A stretch of DNA of 64,000 bases, taken from Pseudoalteromonas sp. G4 (GTDB lineage: Bacteria; Pseudomonadota; Gammaproteobacteria; Enterobacterales; Alteromonadaceae). The stretch is taken from contig NZ_JAPEHW010000008.1 of the NCBI RefSeq assembly GCF_028875915.1, positions 1-64,000 of the forward strand, read 5' to 3'. Below, piece by piece: positions 46,167 to 55,062 of this stretch; position 1 is the first letter of the stretch; the number at the start of each line of letters is the position of its first letter. A program made the position numbers and the translations under genes. The notes below the pieces were generated by a model that ran no database searches, had not been told where the DNA came from, and worked only from the letters and a program-made list of their open reading frames with translations.

Positions 46167-49146
46167 GAATATAAAAACAATAAAATTATGTTCAGCGCCT
46201 TACGACACTGCACCTGTATTAGTGGCAATTAATCACCGAAATCAGTCACAGAATTTAGTTCAAGCACTAACAAGTATAGAAGAACAAAGTTTATTCCATG
46301 AAAAAAGAGTCCAAGTTGTTATCCTTGATGACCACTCAAATGAGGAAAATATCAAGCGTTTAGTCAAGATTGCTGACAAATCATATATTACATTAATAAG
46401 AGCTAATTGTGGGAGCGCCTCACAAGCTCGTAATACAATTTTAGATTGGGCCGATACTCAAAATTTTGTCCAATGGATTGCAAGACTCGACGCGGATGAT
46501 CAGCTTGCAATGTTTTCAAGTTTACAAGAAGTAATCAATATAGGAGAGCAACAAGGAAAGAGTATTGTTTTAGCTGGCAATCAACTGAGTAGAAAAGGCA
46601 GAATAGACCCAAATATCAACTATCCACTACAAAACTGGATAAACGAACCAGCAACATTAGTAGAATTTATTGACCGATTTTGTCACGGTCAAGAGAAACA
46701 CGAATTACCGTCATGTAATCTAATCCTAGCTAACAAAATCGGCGTCCGTTATCCAAATATAAAAAGTGCAGAGGACCATTGGTTAGTAGCAATGTTATTG
46801 CTTCTTAGGCCTAACGAAGTCGCATTAGCCGAAAACTCTCTCTATTGCACATACAATATCAATGGTAATACAACACAAGAAAATAAAACCAATAACAGCT
46901 GGGTTGAAACACGCCATAAGCTTGCTTATGTTGTAAAAAAACTATTCGCATTACGAACACAGGGGTTAACCCTTCTTGGCTTTGGAATGGAAGGAGTGGT
47001 TTATGAATTTAATAACAAAGCTATCAAAGAGTTTCACCCTTGGGGAATAAAATCTGAAGACGTTATTCGCCTTCAGACACTCACGCAAAACTTTTCATTA
47101 CCTATAGTACAAGGGGATTTTATACAGGAAAATGAATTATGGCTGTTTAAGTCTCAAATAATAAAATATATCCCTGTATCTAATTCAATTCCATATCAAA
47201 AAATAGTTAAGTTCCTTAGAGCTTGTTACTTGGGGGGTATCGCACCAACCAATATCAAACGAGACAATCTAATGTATCACCCTAATGGTGATTTGCACTA
47301 TGTAGACATTGGAAAAGACTTGAAGCCGTTAAATGCATCTTACTTTATAGATCTATCCGCACGCCTCTATGCGATTGGTGTATTAGAATACAGTGACTTC
47401 GAACTAGCAAGACGCAAATCTATTCTCCCACAAGAAAAGACATTAGAGGGTTTAGACGGGTTTAAAAAATTTTATGCAACATTAATTACACAATTACACC
47501 AAACTAATACTGAACTAGAGCGAGTAAAACCAACAATAACTCAACACAAGAATACTACGCTATTAATTAAAGCATGCGCACAAGATGCTAATGGGTTTTA
47601 TGAACAAATATGCCATATAGTCACGCAATTAGAGTTTCCTAGAAGGTTTGCAAAGAAGCTATTGCTCATAGACCTATTTGAGGGTCCTTTTTTAAGGCAA
47701 TACGACGAACCAAATTTAGACTCACTTTTAGAGCAAGCATTAAAACTTGTACAAGATGGAGTCATTAACAACTTTGTATCGGCACCTAATTCTACAGAAA
47801 GCATTAAAAACACCTACAAAACTTGGTTTAACAACACAAAAATAATAGACACGCATACAAGTAAAAATGCACCACTATATAATCAAATCTGGGCGTTTGA
47901 CCAAATAGAAACAAGATATGTACTGCAGTGCGATTGTGACGTATTGATCGGGAGAAAAAACTGGCACCATGACTTTGTGGCCGACATGCTTGCAGAATTA
48001 CAAAAGCCAGACGTGCAAAGTGTTGGATTCAACATACCTAAATATTCATCAAAATTCTTACCTTATTTTGGTGAGCCAGGGCAATTCGCTCCAGAAGTAC
48101 GATTTGGCATGATTGATTTAGTAAAATTTAAGCAAGCTTTACCAATTGTTAATCCAGTGAGCAATGGTAATTTTCAATTAACCTGGCACAGAGCTATGCA
48201 GCGACATGAAAAAAACAGTGGTGAACTTCGCTCAGTAAGAGGCGGTAACCCAAGTACTTTTTATGTGCACCCATGTAATATAGATAAGGAGCGATTACAA
48301 TCGGGAGTTATTCGCGATTTAATTGCTCAGGGTAAAGTTCCTGCGGAACAACAAGAGTCTTTCGACTTGGTAGGTGATGCTAAATGGAATTATGAGTATC
48401 GTAATGAAGAAATTATTTTCTTACTAAAAGGAAGAAATACTTCTTACCAGAAGCTTATGCGTTGTGTGAATTCATTAAATTCTCAAGAGGACCAAAAATT
48501 TGGTGTAATAATTATTGATGACGGAAGCAGTATTACCCACTCCTGGGCATATCCAAAACTATTTCAATCGTTAAAAAATAAAACGACGATGATTCGGCAT
48601 ATAGAGCATAAAGGTCGAATGCCAAATTTTATTCAAGCAATATACGAAGTCTGCGTTGCTCCCAGTTCAATGATCGTAGTGCTTGACCAAGATGACTTTT
48701 TAATGTCAAGGAAAGTAGTCTGTACGCTCAAGCAAGCTTTGAAGAAAGGACATGATGTAGTACAAATGCCAATGTTCAGACCAAATAAACCTCTAAAACA
48801 GTATCAACCGGATTATCGGCAAAGTCGAAATAAATATGGTGCTAATGTATGGGCACACTTGCGGGCATTTACAAAAGCATGCTTCATGAAAATCCCCAAT
48901 TCCCAATTTAAAAAAGCAGATGGTCAATGGTTTGATTGTGTGACCGATTTTGCGACTATGCTGCCATTGTGCGAAGTTGCAGCTAGCCCTATTTATATTG
49001 ATATTGGTTATGCCTATTGGCATGAGCGCGAAGATTATCCCACTGAATACAAACAATATCAGAAAAGTCTTTTAGCCGACCTACTCAGCAGAAAAGCGCT
49101 CTCTTCGCATAACAATATGCCTGAGCTTGAGCCAATAAAGTCCTGA
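46126..49146 (+). CDS. glycosyltransferase-kinase-glycosyltransferase fusion (1006 aa)
   Basis: Three or four catalytic modules in one chain. GT2 domain 1 (about 28-245): VVILDDHSN, RLDADDQ. Kinase-like domain (about 283-440): GFGMEGVVYEF as the glycine loop, AIKEF with the ATP lysine, a catalytic-loop-like IKRDNLMY near 379 and DIGKDLKP in place of DFG. A middle GT-like domain (about 475-745) with CDCDVLIG near 603. GT2 domain 2 (about 760-985): IIDDGSS near 795, VLDQDDF near 852. The start is probably the TTG at 46126, inside the preceding gene. The 3' end overlaps the convergent gene at 49085 by 62 nt. The product is unknown; phosphorylated surface glycan is one guess. Confidence 0.72.
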   Translation: MNTDQNLKNTLTTRNIKTIKLCSAPYDTAPVLVAINHRNQSQNLVQALTSIEEQSLFHEKRVQVVILDDHSNEENIKRLVKIADKSYITLIRANCGSASQARNTILDWADTQNFVQWIARLDADDQLAMFSSLQEVINIGEQQGKSIVLAGNQLSRKGRIDPNINYPLQNWINEPATLVEFIDRFCHGQEKHELPSCNLILANKIGVRYPNIKSAEDHWLVAMLLLLRPNEVALAENSLYCTYNINGNTTQENKTNNSWVETRHKLAYVVKKLFALRTQGLTLLGFGMEGVVYEFNNKAIKEFHPWGIKSEDVIRLQTLTQNFSLPIVQGDFIQENELWLFKSQIIKYIPVSNSIPYQKIVKFLRACYLGGIAPTNIKRDNLMYHPNGDLHYVDIGKDLKPLNASYFIDLSARLYAIGVLEYSDFELARRKSILPQEKTLEGLDGFKKFYATLITQLHQTNTELERVKPTITQHKNTTLLIKACAQDANGFYEQICHIVTQLEFPRRFAKKLLLIDLFEGPFLRQYDEPNLDSLLEQALKLVQDGVINNFVSAPNSTESIKNTYKTWFNNTKIIDTHTSKNAPLYNQIWAFDQIETRYVLQCDCDVLIGRKNWHHDFVADMLAELQKPDVQSVGFNIPKYSSKFLPYFGEPGQFAPEVRFGMIDLVKFKQALPIVNPVSNGNFQLTWHRAMQRHEKNSGELRSVRGGNPSTFYVHPCNIDKERLQSGVIRDLIAQGKVPAEQQESFDLVGDAKWNYEYRNEEIIFLLKGRNTSYQKLMRCVNSLNSQEDQKFGVIIIDDGSSITHSWAYPKLFQSLKNKTTMIRHIEHKGRMPNFIQAIYEVCVAPSSMIVVLDQDDFLMSRKVVCTLKQALKKGHDVVQMPMFRPNKPLKQYQPDYRQSRNKYGANVWAHLRAFTKACFMKIPNSQFKKADGQWFDCVTDFATMLPLCEVAASPIYIDIGYAYWHEREDYPTEYKQYQKSLLADLLSRKALSSHNNMPELEPIKS

Positions 49147-49870
49147 TCTGGTCTATTTTAATCGAGTATTCACTATCGTATAGCCACCAGTTTTTGGTAA
49201 GCCGACTGGATCGAGAAAGCATGAAAACGTTGTCACATGCGATTATGTCAGCAATGTTGGCATGCTTTATTGACTCAATCCATATTTCTAAAGGAAGTTT
49301 GCAAAGCCAATTTATGCAATCTCGCGCCTGTGTTTTTTTAAGGCTAGACAACTCTATAAGTTCGCGTAAGCAATTTCTTTTGTATTTAACAGGTAAAACA
49401 GGATCTCTATGTAATACCAATTCTAATTGTGGCCAGTCAAGTTCGTTCAATAGCTTAAAAGCGTACCGACGTTCTGCTAGCCAATTATGATAACTCGCGG
49501 CCAATGGCATGTTGTTCTCTAAATCCACAGGGCGTGCTAGCGATGGTAATAAGTCCATCCGCTGGACAGCTATTTTTTTTTGAAGCTTCACCCCTGTAGT
49601 GAGAACCACAAGACCCAAAGAAGGCCAACAGCCGATCTCATCTTGCAAAAAATTTGCAGTATCAATGAAATGTGGCAGGAGCTGTTCACTATATTGATCG
49701 CCCTGGACACCAATTCTTTTGGACTGCCCTCTTTCTTTGTAATTATGGACAACCATATTAAAGGGACGACGTAATAATTGGTTAAAGCCAATTGTATAGC
49801 TCGCTTGTAGCAAATCAGAACTTAATATTGGCCCATTGCCAACAACAGACCAGTCAATTGAATTAGGCAT
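49085..49870 (-). CDS. putative glycosyltransferase, sialyltransferase-like N-terminus (261 aa)
   Basis: The N-terminus SVVGNGPILSSDL, then TIGFNQ, recalls the VGNGPS/NxN-type nucleotide-sugar site of GT29/GT42 sialyltransferase-like proteins; the rest is not recognised. The start is the ATG at 49870, one base after the radical SAM stop; a longer reading from 49993 would overlap that gene by 122 nt. Translationally coupled to the radical SAM gene. Confidence 0.5.
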   Translation of the reverse strand: MPNSIDWSVVGNGPILSSDLLQASYTIGFNQLLRRPFNMVVHNYKERGQSKRIGVQGDQYSEQLLPHFIDTANFLQDEIGCWPSLGLVVLTTGVKLQKKIAVQRMDLLPSLARPVDLENNMPLAASYHNWLAERRYAFKLLNELDWPQLELVLHRDPVLPVKYKRNCLRELIELSSLKKTQARDCINWLCKLPLEIWIESIKHANIADIIACDNVFMLSRSSRLTKNWWLYDSEYSIKIDQIRTLLAQAQAYCYAKRALFC

Positions 49871-49871
49871 G

Positions 49872-50768
49872 TTATGTGTCTTTTTGTTCTTGGTGTTTTC
49901 TAGTTCGCCACGCTTTATAAATCGCGAGCCAAGAACGAGAAGTTTTTTGTTCCAAAAGAGCAGGTCTGAGCTTTTCAGGGACGTAGTGACCATCTTTAAA
50001 TCGGCCGCAAAGTTGGCAGTTGCGAGCTAATAAATCACGCATCTCGTCGAAATCATGGGGTAAATGGTCACGCCCGCAGCCACCTTCCGTTACACGATCA
50101 ATACCTCCAGCCACCGCACAGGGAAAATAACCTAAAGGTGTGAGACCAATACCACAGCTATGCATGATGTCACAGCCATGACGAAAGTCGCTAAATTTAT
50201 GAAGGTAATCGTCTTTCGGTGCTAGATTGAAAGGGCCAAACATAGGTTGTGTGTTACCGGCTTTTTCTGAGTTTTCTAATTCAATACCATCGGGTATTTG
50301 TGCGAGCGCTCGCTTGACTTTAGGGCCAAACCCATTGCTAACAACCTCAATGACATCTGCATAACCTTGTTCTTTGAGCTTCAAAAGTACTTGTATAATG
50401 TCTAGGAACTCAGGATGCAATGTAGGCTCCCCTCCTAAAATACGAATTCGCCTCCAATGTCTTTTCCCATCAATGGTTTCTGTTACAAATTTTCGAATAT
50501 CAGCTAATGAAATATGTGAAGCTTCAGGGGCTTGTGCCGAAGAACGATTACAATTATTGCACCTTAAATTGCATAAATAGGTAATATCAATTTCAATGAG
50601 ATCCTTCGAGGGTTTATACTGAAAACCTAGAAATGAAGTCCAAATCGATTGCACTCTAAACCAGCGATAAAAAGCTTTAATCTTGAAATACAAACTTACA
50701 AAGGTGATGAATCGCTTAGGGTAGTCTTTAGGATAGTAAAACCCTCCTTGTTTTTGTTTTCCTAACAT
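49872..50768 (-). CDS. radical SAM protein with extra C-terminal cysteines (298 aa)
   Basis: Radical SAM core: ITYLCNLRCNNCN with C66, C70 and C73 for the 4Fe-4S cluster, and ILGGEPTLHPEF (GGE motif) near 112. The C-terminal part has seven or more cysteines (CDIMHSCGIG, FPCAV, GGCGRD, CQLCGRF), like a SPASM-type auxiliary cluster region. Substrate unknown; with glycosyltransferases on both sides a sugar or peptide modification is plausible. No small precursor peptide gene was found next to it. Confidence 0.82.
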   Translation of the reverse strand: MLGKQKQGGFYYPKDYPKRFITFVSLYFKIKAFYRWFRVQSIWTSFLGFQYKPSKDLIEIDITYLCNLRCNNCNRSSAQAPEASHISLADIRKFVTETIDGKRHWRRIRILGGEPTLHPEFLDIIQVLLKLKEQGYADVIEVVSNGFGPKVKRALAQIPDGIELENSEKAGNTQPMFGPFNLAPKDDYLHKFSDFRHGCDIMHSCGIGLTPLGYFPCAVAGGIDRVTEGGCGRDHLPHDFDEMRDLLARNCQLCGRFKDGHYVPEKLRPALLEQKTSRSWLAIYKAWRTRKHQEQKDT

Positions 50769-50954
50769 AAAAATCCTCTAACTATACAATAGGTTAATAT
50801 ACTAACATATATGACAATACAGCTTTTAAGGAAAGAAGATGGATTATCTTCTCAACTAAAGTTTAAAAGTTTAACTTATTAAAGAACTATTCAATTCTTA
50901 CTCTGAAAATCTTAAAGAGATTATTTCGGCCCTACAAGTGGATAGTCAAATAGT

Positions 50955-51000
50955 ATGGGCTTTTTAAGTTGATAACATTTCCCAACATAAAAAAGCCCAT
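50955..51000. repeat. 11-bp inverted repeat with long loop
   Basis: ATGGGCTTTTT (50955-50965) and AAAAAGCCCAT (50990-51000), between the radical SAM gene and the 101-aa gene. The A/T runs are inside the stem, so it is not a classical terminator in either direction, though it may help end the 101-aa transcript. Confidence 0.4.
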
Positions 51001-51009
51001 TCAAAGGTA

Positions 51010-51029
51010 GTTAGTCGTAAAAATCTAAA
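51010..51029. repeat. 20-bp direct repeat, right copy
   Basis: Identical to 45070-45089. Encodes the last residues (LDFYD) and stop of the 101-aa gene. Together the two copies bracket the glycosyltransferase/radical SAM block. Confidence 0.75.
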
Positions 51030-51316
51030 ATGAGCTGGTCATCAAAATAATCATTTTCACGGTCTACAACTAAATTTGGCGTAGTTCTTAGCTCATCAAA
51101 AATTGTCAGATAACTTATAAACAAGCGTTTACACAACTCATATTCAAAATCATCATGTTGGCTGTAATGTGGATCTAGAGTTCGCTTCCAAATGTCCTCA
51201 TACGTAAGTTCACTGACCCCTGCGTTTAATTCACAAAGTGCATTCTCTGCAAGGTAAATTGCTGAGCCTAAATCATCATTTGCTTTTAATAAATCAACGG
51301 TCGAAATTCGTTTCAT
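51011..51316 (-). CDS. hypothetical protein (101 aa)
   Basis: Not recognised. Very acidic C-terminus, helical core; could be a small immunity- or antitoxin-type protein. AAGGAATAAAG precedes the ATG. Its 3' end and its leader both have counterparts next to the 133-aa gene 6 kb away, which suggests that the two loci share ancestry. Confidence 0.6.
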   Translation of the reverse strand: MKRISTVDLLKANDDLGSAIYLAENALCELNAGVSELTYEDIWKRTLDPHYSQHDDFEYELCKRLFISYLTIFDELRTTPNLVVDRENDYFDDQLILDFYD

Positions 51317-51690
51317 ATTCTTTATTCCTTTTTTTATTAGTTCAAATCTAACTAGGAACAGACCATGAAAATTATTGTTGAAGATCTAAGGAGTCTAGTT
51401 TTACTGAGCAAGTATGAGCGAGTGGGGAGTACATATTTTTCTGTGGGGAATTGTAGGAGAATTATGGGGAATATATTTCAATGATATAAACCATTGATTA
51501 TATTAAATAAAAAACCTCTCGATTTCCAAGGGTATTCTACCCATGCATACGACGAGTACTTTATATTCTTTACTTTCCTTGCTCATATATTACTGCCTCA
51601 ATTACCTGCAAATCAAAAACTCAGCTTTACCTAGATTGTTCTATTTTACAATATCTTAAAAAATATTAGTTCAAGAGCCAAGTTTTGAGC
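51317..51690. other. intergenic region
   Basis: About 370 nt, AT-rich. It holds the leader of the 101-aa gene and a 39-codon frame from an ATG at 51364 that has only weak support. No terminator is obvious after the sensor kinase stop at 51691. Confidence 0.4.
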
Positions 51691-54600
51691 CTATTCAGGT
51701 GCTTGTGATTGATGAGGTAACCAAGTTAATAATTTATTGAGTAAATTGGTTTCAACAATGGGCTTTGAGATGTAGTCATCCATGCCAGCAGCTAAACACT
51801 TTTCTTTATCACCCACCATGGCATTTGCAGTCATGGCGATTATAGGAATTTTTTGATAAAAGCTGCCAGCTTCGCCCCTTCGAATTGCATTTGTTGCATC
51901 GTAACCATCCATTTCTGGCATCTGGCAATCCATTAATACAAGGGTAAATGGTTTTTCATTATTACAAGCTGATAGGGTAGAAATGGCATCTTGTCCATTT
52001 TCAGCAATAGTTATATCCATCAGTCCAAGCTTATTTAGTGTGCTCTGTGCTACAATTTGGTTTACCTGATTATCCTCGGCTAATAATATACGAATTTGGC
52101 TATCCCAATCGATTAGCTCATCACTGTGCTTAGTTTGTAGTGCTTGAATGTAATGCCGTGTTACAAGTGGATTTGCTTGTTTAAATGCAGCGCCGCCCTC
52201 TTCAACAATTGCTAACGCATCTAATAAATCTGATGTGGTAGCAGGCTTCGGAAAATATCCAGAGAAGCCTAAATTAGCAAAGAAGTTTGCATCCCCTTGA
52301 TGGTTCATTGATGTCATCATGATAAGCTTGGTCGCATGAAGATTTACATGCTGCTTAATCATTTGACCAAGTTGCGCCCCATCTACATCAGGCATTTGCA
52401 TATCTAAAAAGGCAATATCAAAGCATTTTTGATGTGCATCGTAATACTCTTCGCACACTTCAATTGCTTGCTCAGCTGACATTGCCTCTATAACGGTGGC
52501 TCCCCAAAATTCTAGCTGCCCACGCAATACATCTAAATTAGTTTTGTTGTCATCGACAATCAAAATCGTTAATTTTGAAATATCAACGGTTGGAATATCG
52601 GCCTGTAACGAGTCGCTTTTGCCTAATAGTATTGAAAACTTAAAGCAGCAGCCCTTGCCAAACTCGCTTTGTATTTTGCCTAATAGTATTGAAAACTTAA
52701 AGCAGCAGCCCTTGCCAAACTCGCTTTGTACACTAATATCACCATCCATTAATGTGCATAGTTTTTTAACGATTGCTAGTCCAAGCCCGGTACCGCCGTA
52801 TTTTCGTGTTGTTGACGCATCAACTTGGGAAAATGACTTGAACAGTTTTTCTTGTTGCTGTGCAGAAATACCAATTCCCGTATCGGAGATCTCACATTGC
52901 AATTGCAAAAACGCATCATCATATTCTGTCAGGCTCGCTTTAATAACGACTTCACCATGGGCAGTAAATTTAATCGCGTTACCAACCAAGTTATGTAAAA
53001 TTTGCCGTAGACGATTTGGATCGCCTTTCACTGCTTTGGTATGTACATTGGTAATATCAAGCACTAGCTCTAGCTTCTTCTGATGTGCTTGAATTGCTGC
53101 TGCCTCAGCAAACTCACCAAGCATAGCGCGCAAATCAAACTCAAGGCTTTCAAGTTCGAGTTTTCCTGCATCTATTTTTGAAAAATCTAAAATATCATTT
53201 AATAGATTAAGTAATGCATTTGCACTACTAATCGCCACATTTGTACGGTGAAGTTGCTCTTTTGAAAGATCGCTATTTTGTAATAAATTAAGCATGCCCA
53301 ACACACCATTCATTGGGGTGCGAATTTCATGGCTCATCGATGCTAAAAATTCACTTTTCGCTTTATTTGCATGTTCGGCTTGCAGTTTTGCTTGTTCGAG
53401 TGCTTTGTTTGTTTCAATTCTTTCTGTCACATCTTGTTGAATACCCACAAATGCAACAAGCTCTTTGTTGTCATCTAACACTGGTGATATTTGTAAGCTA
53501 TTCCAAAATTGTTTGCCGTCTTTACGGTAATTAACTAACTCAACACGCAGTTTTGATTTTTCGTTTAGTGCAGTGCGAATTTTCCCTACTGCCTTTTGTG
53601 AGGTTTTATCGCCCTGTAAAAAGCGACAATTTGTCCCTATTACCTCTTGCCCGTAGCCAGTAATTTTTGTAAAGCCACTATTTAAAAATATCAGTGGCAT
53701 ATCGGGTGCTTTTGCATCAGAAATTGTGATACCTAAATTGCACGCTTCAATGGCTTGAGCAAGTAAATCGTTTCTTTCTTTAGCTGCTTTTAATGCATCT
53801 TGGTCACGCTTTTGAATGGTAATGTCTGTTAATGATCCCGCCATACGTGTCGGATTACCTTTTGCATCCCTAAGCGCTGTACCTTTGGCACGATAAAAAC
53901 GATAGCTACCGTCTTTATTTTGCAAACGGTACTCTATATCGTACGGAGTATTATGTTGTAAATGTTGTTTAATACACTCATCCACGCGCACTTTATCATC
54001 AGGGTGGAGTGCATTCTCAAAACTGGTTAATGTGCTTGGAAAAGCCTTTTCATCATCCCCCTCATAGCCTATCAACTCTCTAAAACGAGGCGAATAAAAT
54101 ACGCTGTCTTTTGTTAAATCCCAATCCCAAAGCCCGTCATTACTGCCCTTAACGGCAACTTTAAAACGCTCTTCACTTTGTTTTATGGCGCGTTCTGATT
54201 GCGCTAAGCGCCGATAGGGATCTAACAGTAATTTGTGACCAATCAGATACAACACAATCCATGCAATAACCAAACTAGCAACAATAGCAGATGCTATTTT
54301 GCCAATAACATTCATGACTTTTTGTTCAACTAGTTGACTATTAAATTTATAATCTAGAGTTAACCCTGAATCCCCTAGCATGTAAGAGGAAACTGATTGA
54401 TATTCTAGCGAATTGTCTATTGTTGAAAACTCAAGCCAGTCTCCTGTAAGTGTAACTGCATAGGTATCGCTATTTATTACATCTTTTAACAACAGATTTA
54501 AACTCGGTTTAAAACTAACAACGAGTGCCCCCTCACTCATTTCATTGTATTTTATTGGCACACCAAGTAAAAAATTTGCTACTCCTTGTTGTTCAATTAA

Positions 54601-55053
54601 AGAAACTGCATGCCTATTTTCATCTAGCAAAAGTTTTTCAAGCCACACACTATCAAGTTCAAATGGAATCTGATTTGTATTGCTATAAACCAGCTCATTA
54701 GCAATATTTATCATCCAAATTGGTTCTTTATTTCCTACTATTTGATAAGTATCTAAATAATCTGATAGTGAAGCGGTTGATATATCTGAACCCATAACAC
54801 CGTTTATAAGCATTGGTTGCTTTGCTAGGTCATGAAGTAGCTGTAATCGTGTTTCTAAAAATTGCTGAACATAACGCGCACTTAATTGCGCTTCTGTTTG
54901 CGCCGTTTTGCTGTGGTATTGACGCATATTGTTATCAGTTGTGTAACCAACCAATACAGCACTTACTACTACAGATAAAAGCAAACTCAATAATACAAAA
55001 AGCAAAAAAGCATGATTAACGGATAGCTGTGCTTTGCGCGTATCTTTACTCAT
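51691..55053 (-). CDS. hybrid sensor histidine kinase with two receiver domains (1120 aa)
   Basis: Membrane segments near 15-37 and 255-275 enclose a periplasmic sensor region. Two PAS domains follow (about 290-415 and 425-545), then HisKA with FLASMSHEIRTPMNG (His near 573), an ATPase domain with NLVGNAIKF and GGTGLGLAIVKKL, then receiver 1 (ILIVDDN, FLDMQMPDVDG) and receiver 2 (ILLAEDN, LMDCQMPEMDGYD, ending SKPI). No HPt domain is present, so a partner is needed. A 57-bp in-frame duplication lies just after the ATPase domain. It starts 9 nt after the periplasmic binding protein gene, which may supply the ligand signal. Confidence 0.9.
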   Translation of the reverse strand: MSKDTRKAQLSVNHAFLLFVLLSLLLSVVVSAVLVGYTTDNNMRQYHSKTAQTEAQLSARYVQQFLETRLQLLHDLAKQPMLINGVMGSDISTASLSDYLDTYQIVGNKEPIWMINIANELVYSNTNQIPFELDSVWLEKLLLDENRHAVSLIEQQGVANFLLGVPIKYNEMSEGALVVSFKPSLNLLLKDVINSDTYAVTLTGDWLEFSTIDNSLEYQSVSSYMLGDSGLTLDYKFNSQLVEQKVMNVIGKIASAIVASLVIAWIVLYLIGHKLLLDPYRRLAQSERAIKQSEERFKVAVKGSNDGLWDWDLTKDSVFYSPRFRELIGYEGDDEKAFPSTLTSFENALHPDDKVRVDECIKQHLQHNTPYDIEYRLQNKDGSYRFYRAKGTALRDAKGNPTRMAGSLTDITIQKRDQDALKAAKERNDLLAQAIEACNLGITISDAKAPDMPLIFLNSGFTKITGYGQEVIGTNCRFLQGDKTSQKAVGKIRTALNEKSKLRVELVNYRKDGKQFWNSLQISPVLDDNKELVAFVGIQQDVTERIETNKALEQAKLQAEHANKAKSEFLASMSHEIRTPMNGVLGMLNLLQNSDLSKEQLHRTNVAISSANALLNLLNDILDFSKIDAGKLELESLEFDLRAMLGEFAEAAAIQAHQKKLELVLDITNVHTKAVKGDPNRLRQILHNLVGNAIKFTAHGEVVIKASLTEYDDAFLQLQCEISDTGIGISAQQQEKLFKSFSQVDASTTRKYGGTGLGLAIVKKLCTLMDGDISVQSEFGKGCCFKFSILLGKIQSEFGKGCCFKFSILLGKSDSLQADIPTVDISKLTILIVDDNKTNLDVLRGQLEFWGATVIEAMSAEQAIEVCEEYYDAHQKCFDIAFLDMQMPDVDGAQLGQMIKQHVNLHATKLIMMTSMNHQGDANFFANLGFSGYFPKPATTSDLLDALAIVEEGGAAFKQANPLVTRHYIQALQTKHSDELIDWDSQIRILLAEDNQVNQIVAQSTLNKLGLMDITIAENGQDAISTLSACNNEKPFTLVLMDCQMPEMDGYDATNAIRRGEAGSFYQKIPIIAMTANAMVGDKEKCLAAGMDDYISKPIVETNLLNKLLTWLPHQSQAPE
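52617..52730. repeat. perfect 57-bp tandem duplication in the sensor kinase gene
   Basis: Units 52617-52673 and 52674-52730 are identical. In-frame: repeats 19 residues at the end of the ATPase domain (FGKGCCFKFSILLGK), so the protein stays intact. Identity of the copies suggests a recent event. Confidence 0.92.
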
Positions 55054-55062
55054 TACACTCTC

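Noticed and set aside
51331-51355. tRNA T-arm-like hairpin (TTAG TTCAAAT CTAA)
   Set aside because: No acceptor, D or anticodon arms around it.
51364-51483. 39-codon frame with a partial binding site
   Set aside because: Short, no recognisable protein features, and overlaps the leader region of the 101-aa gene on the other strand.
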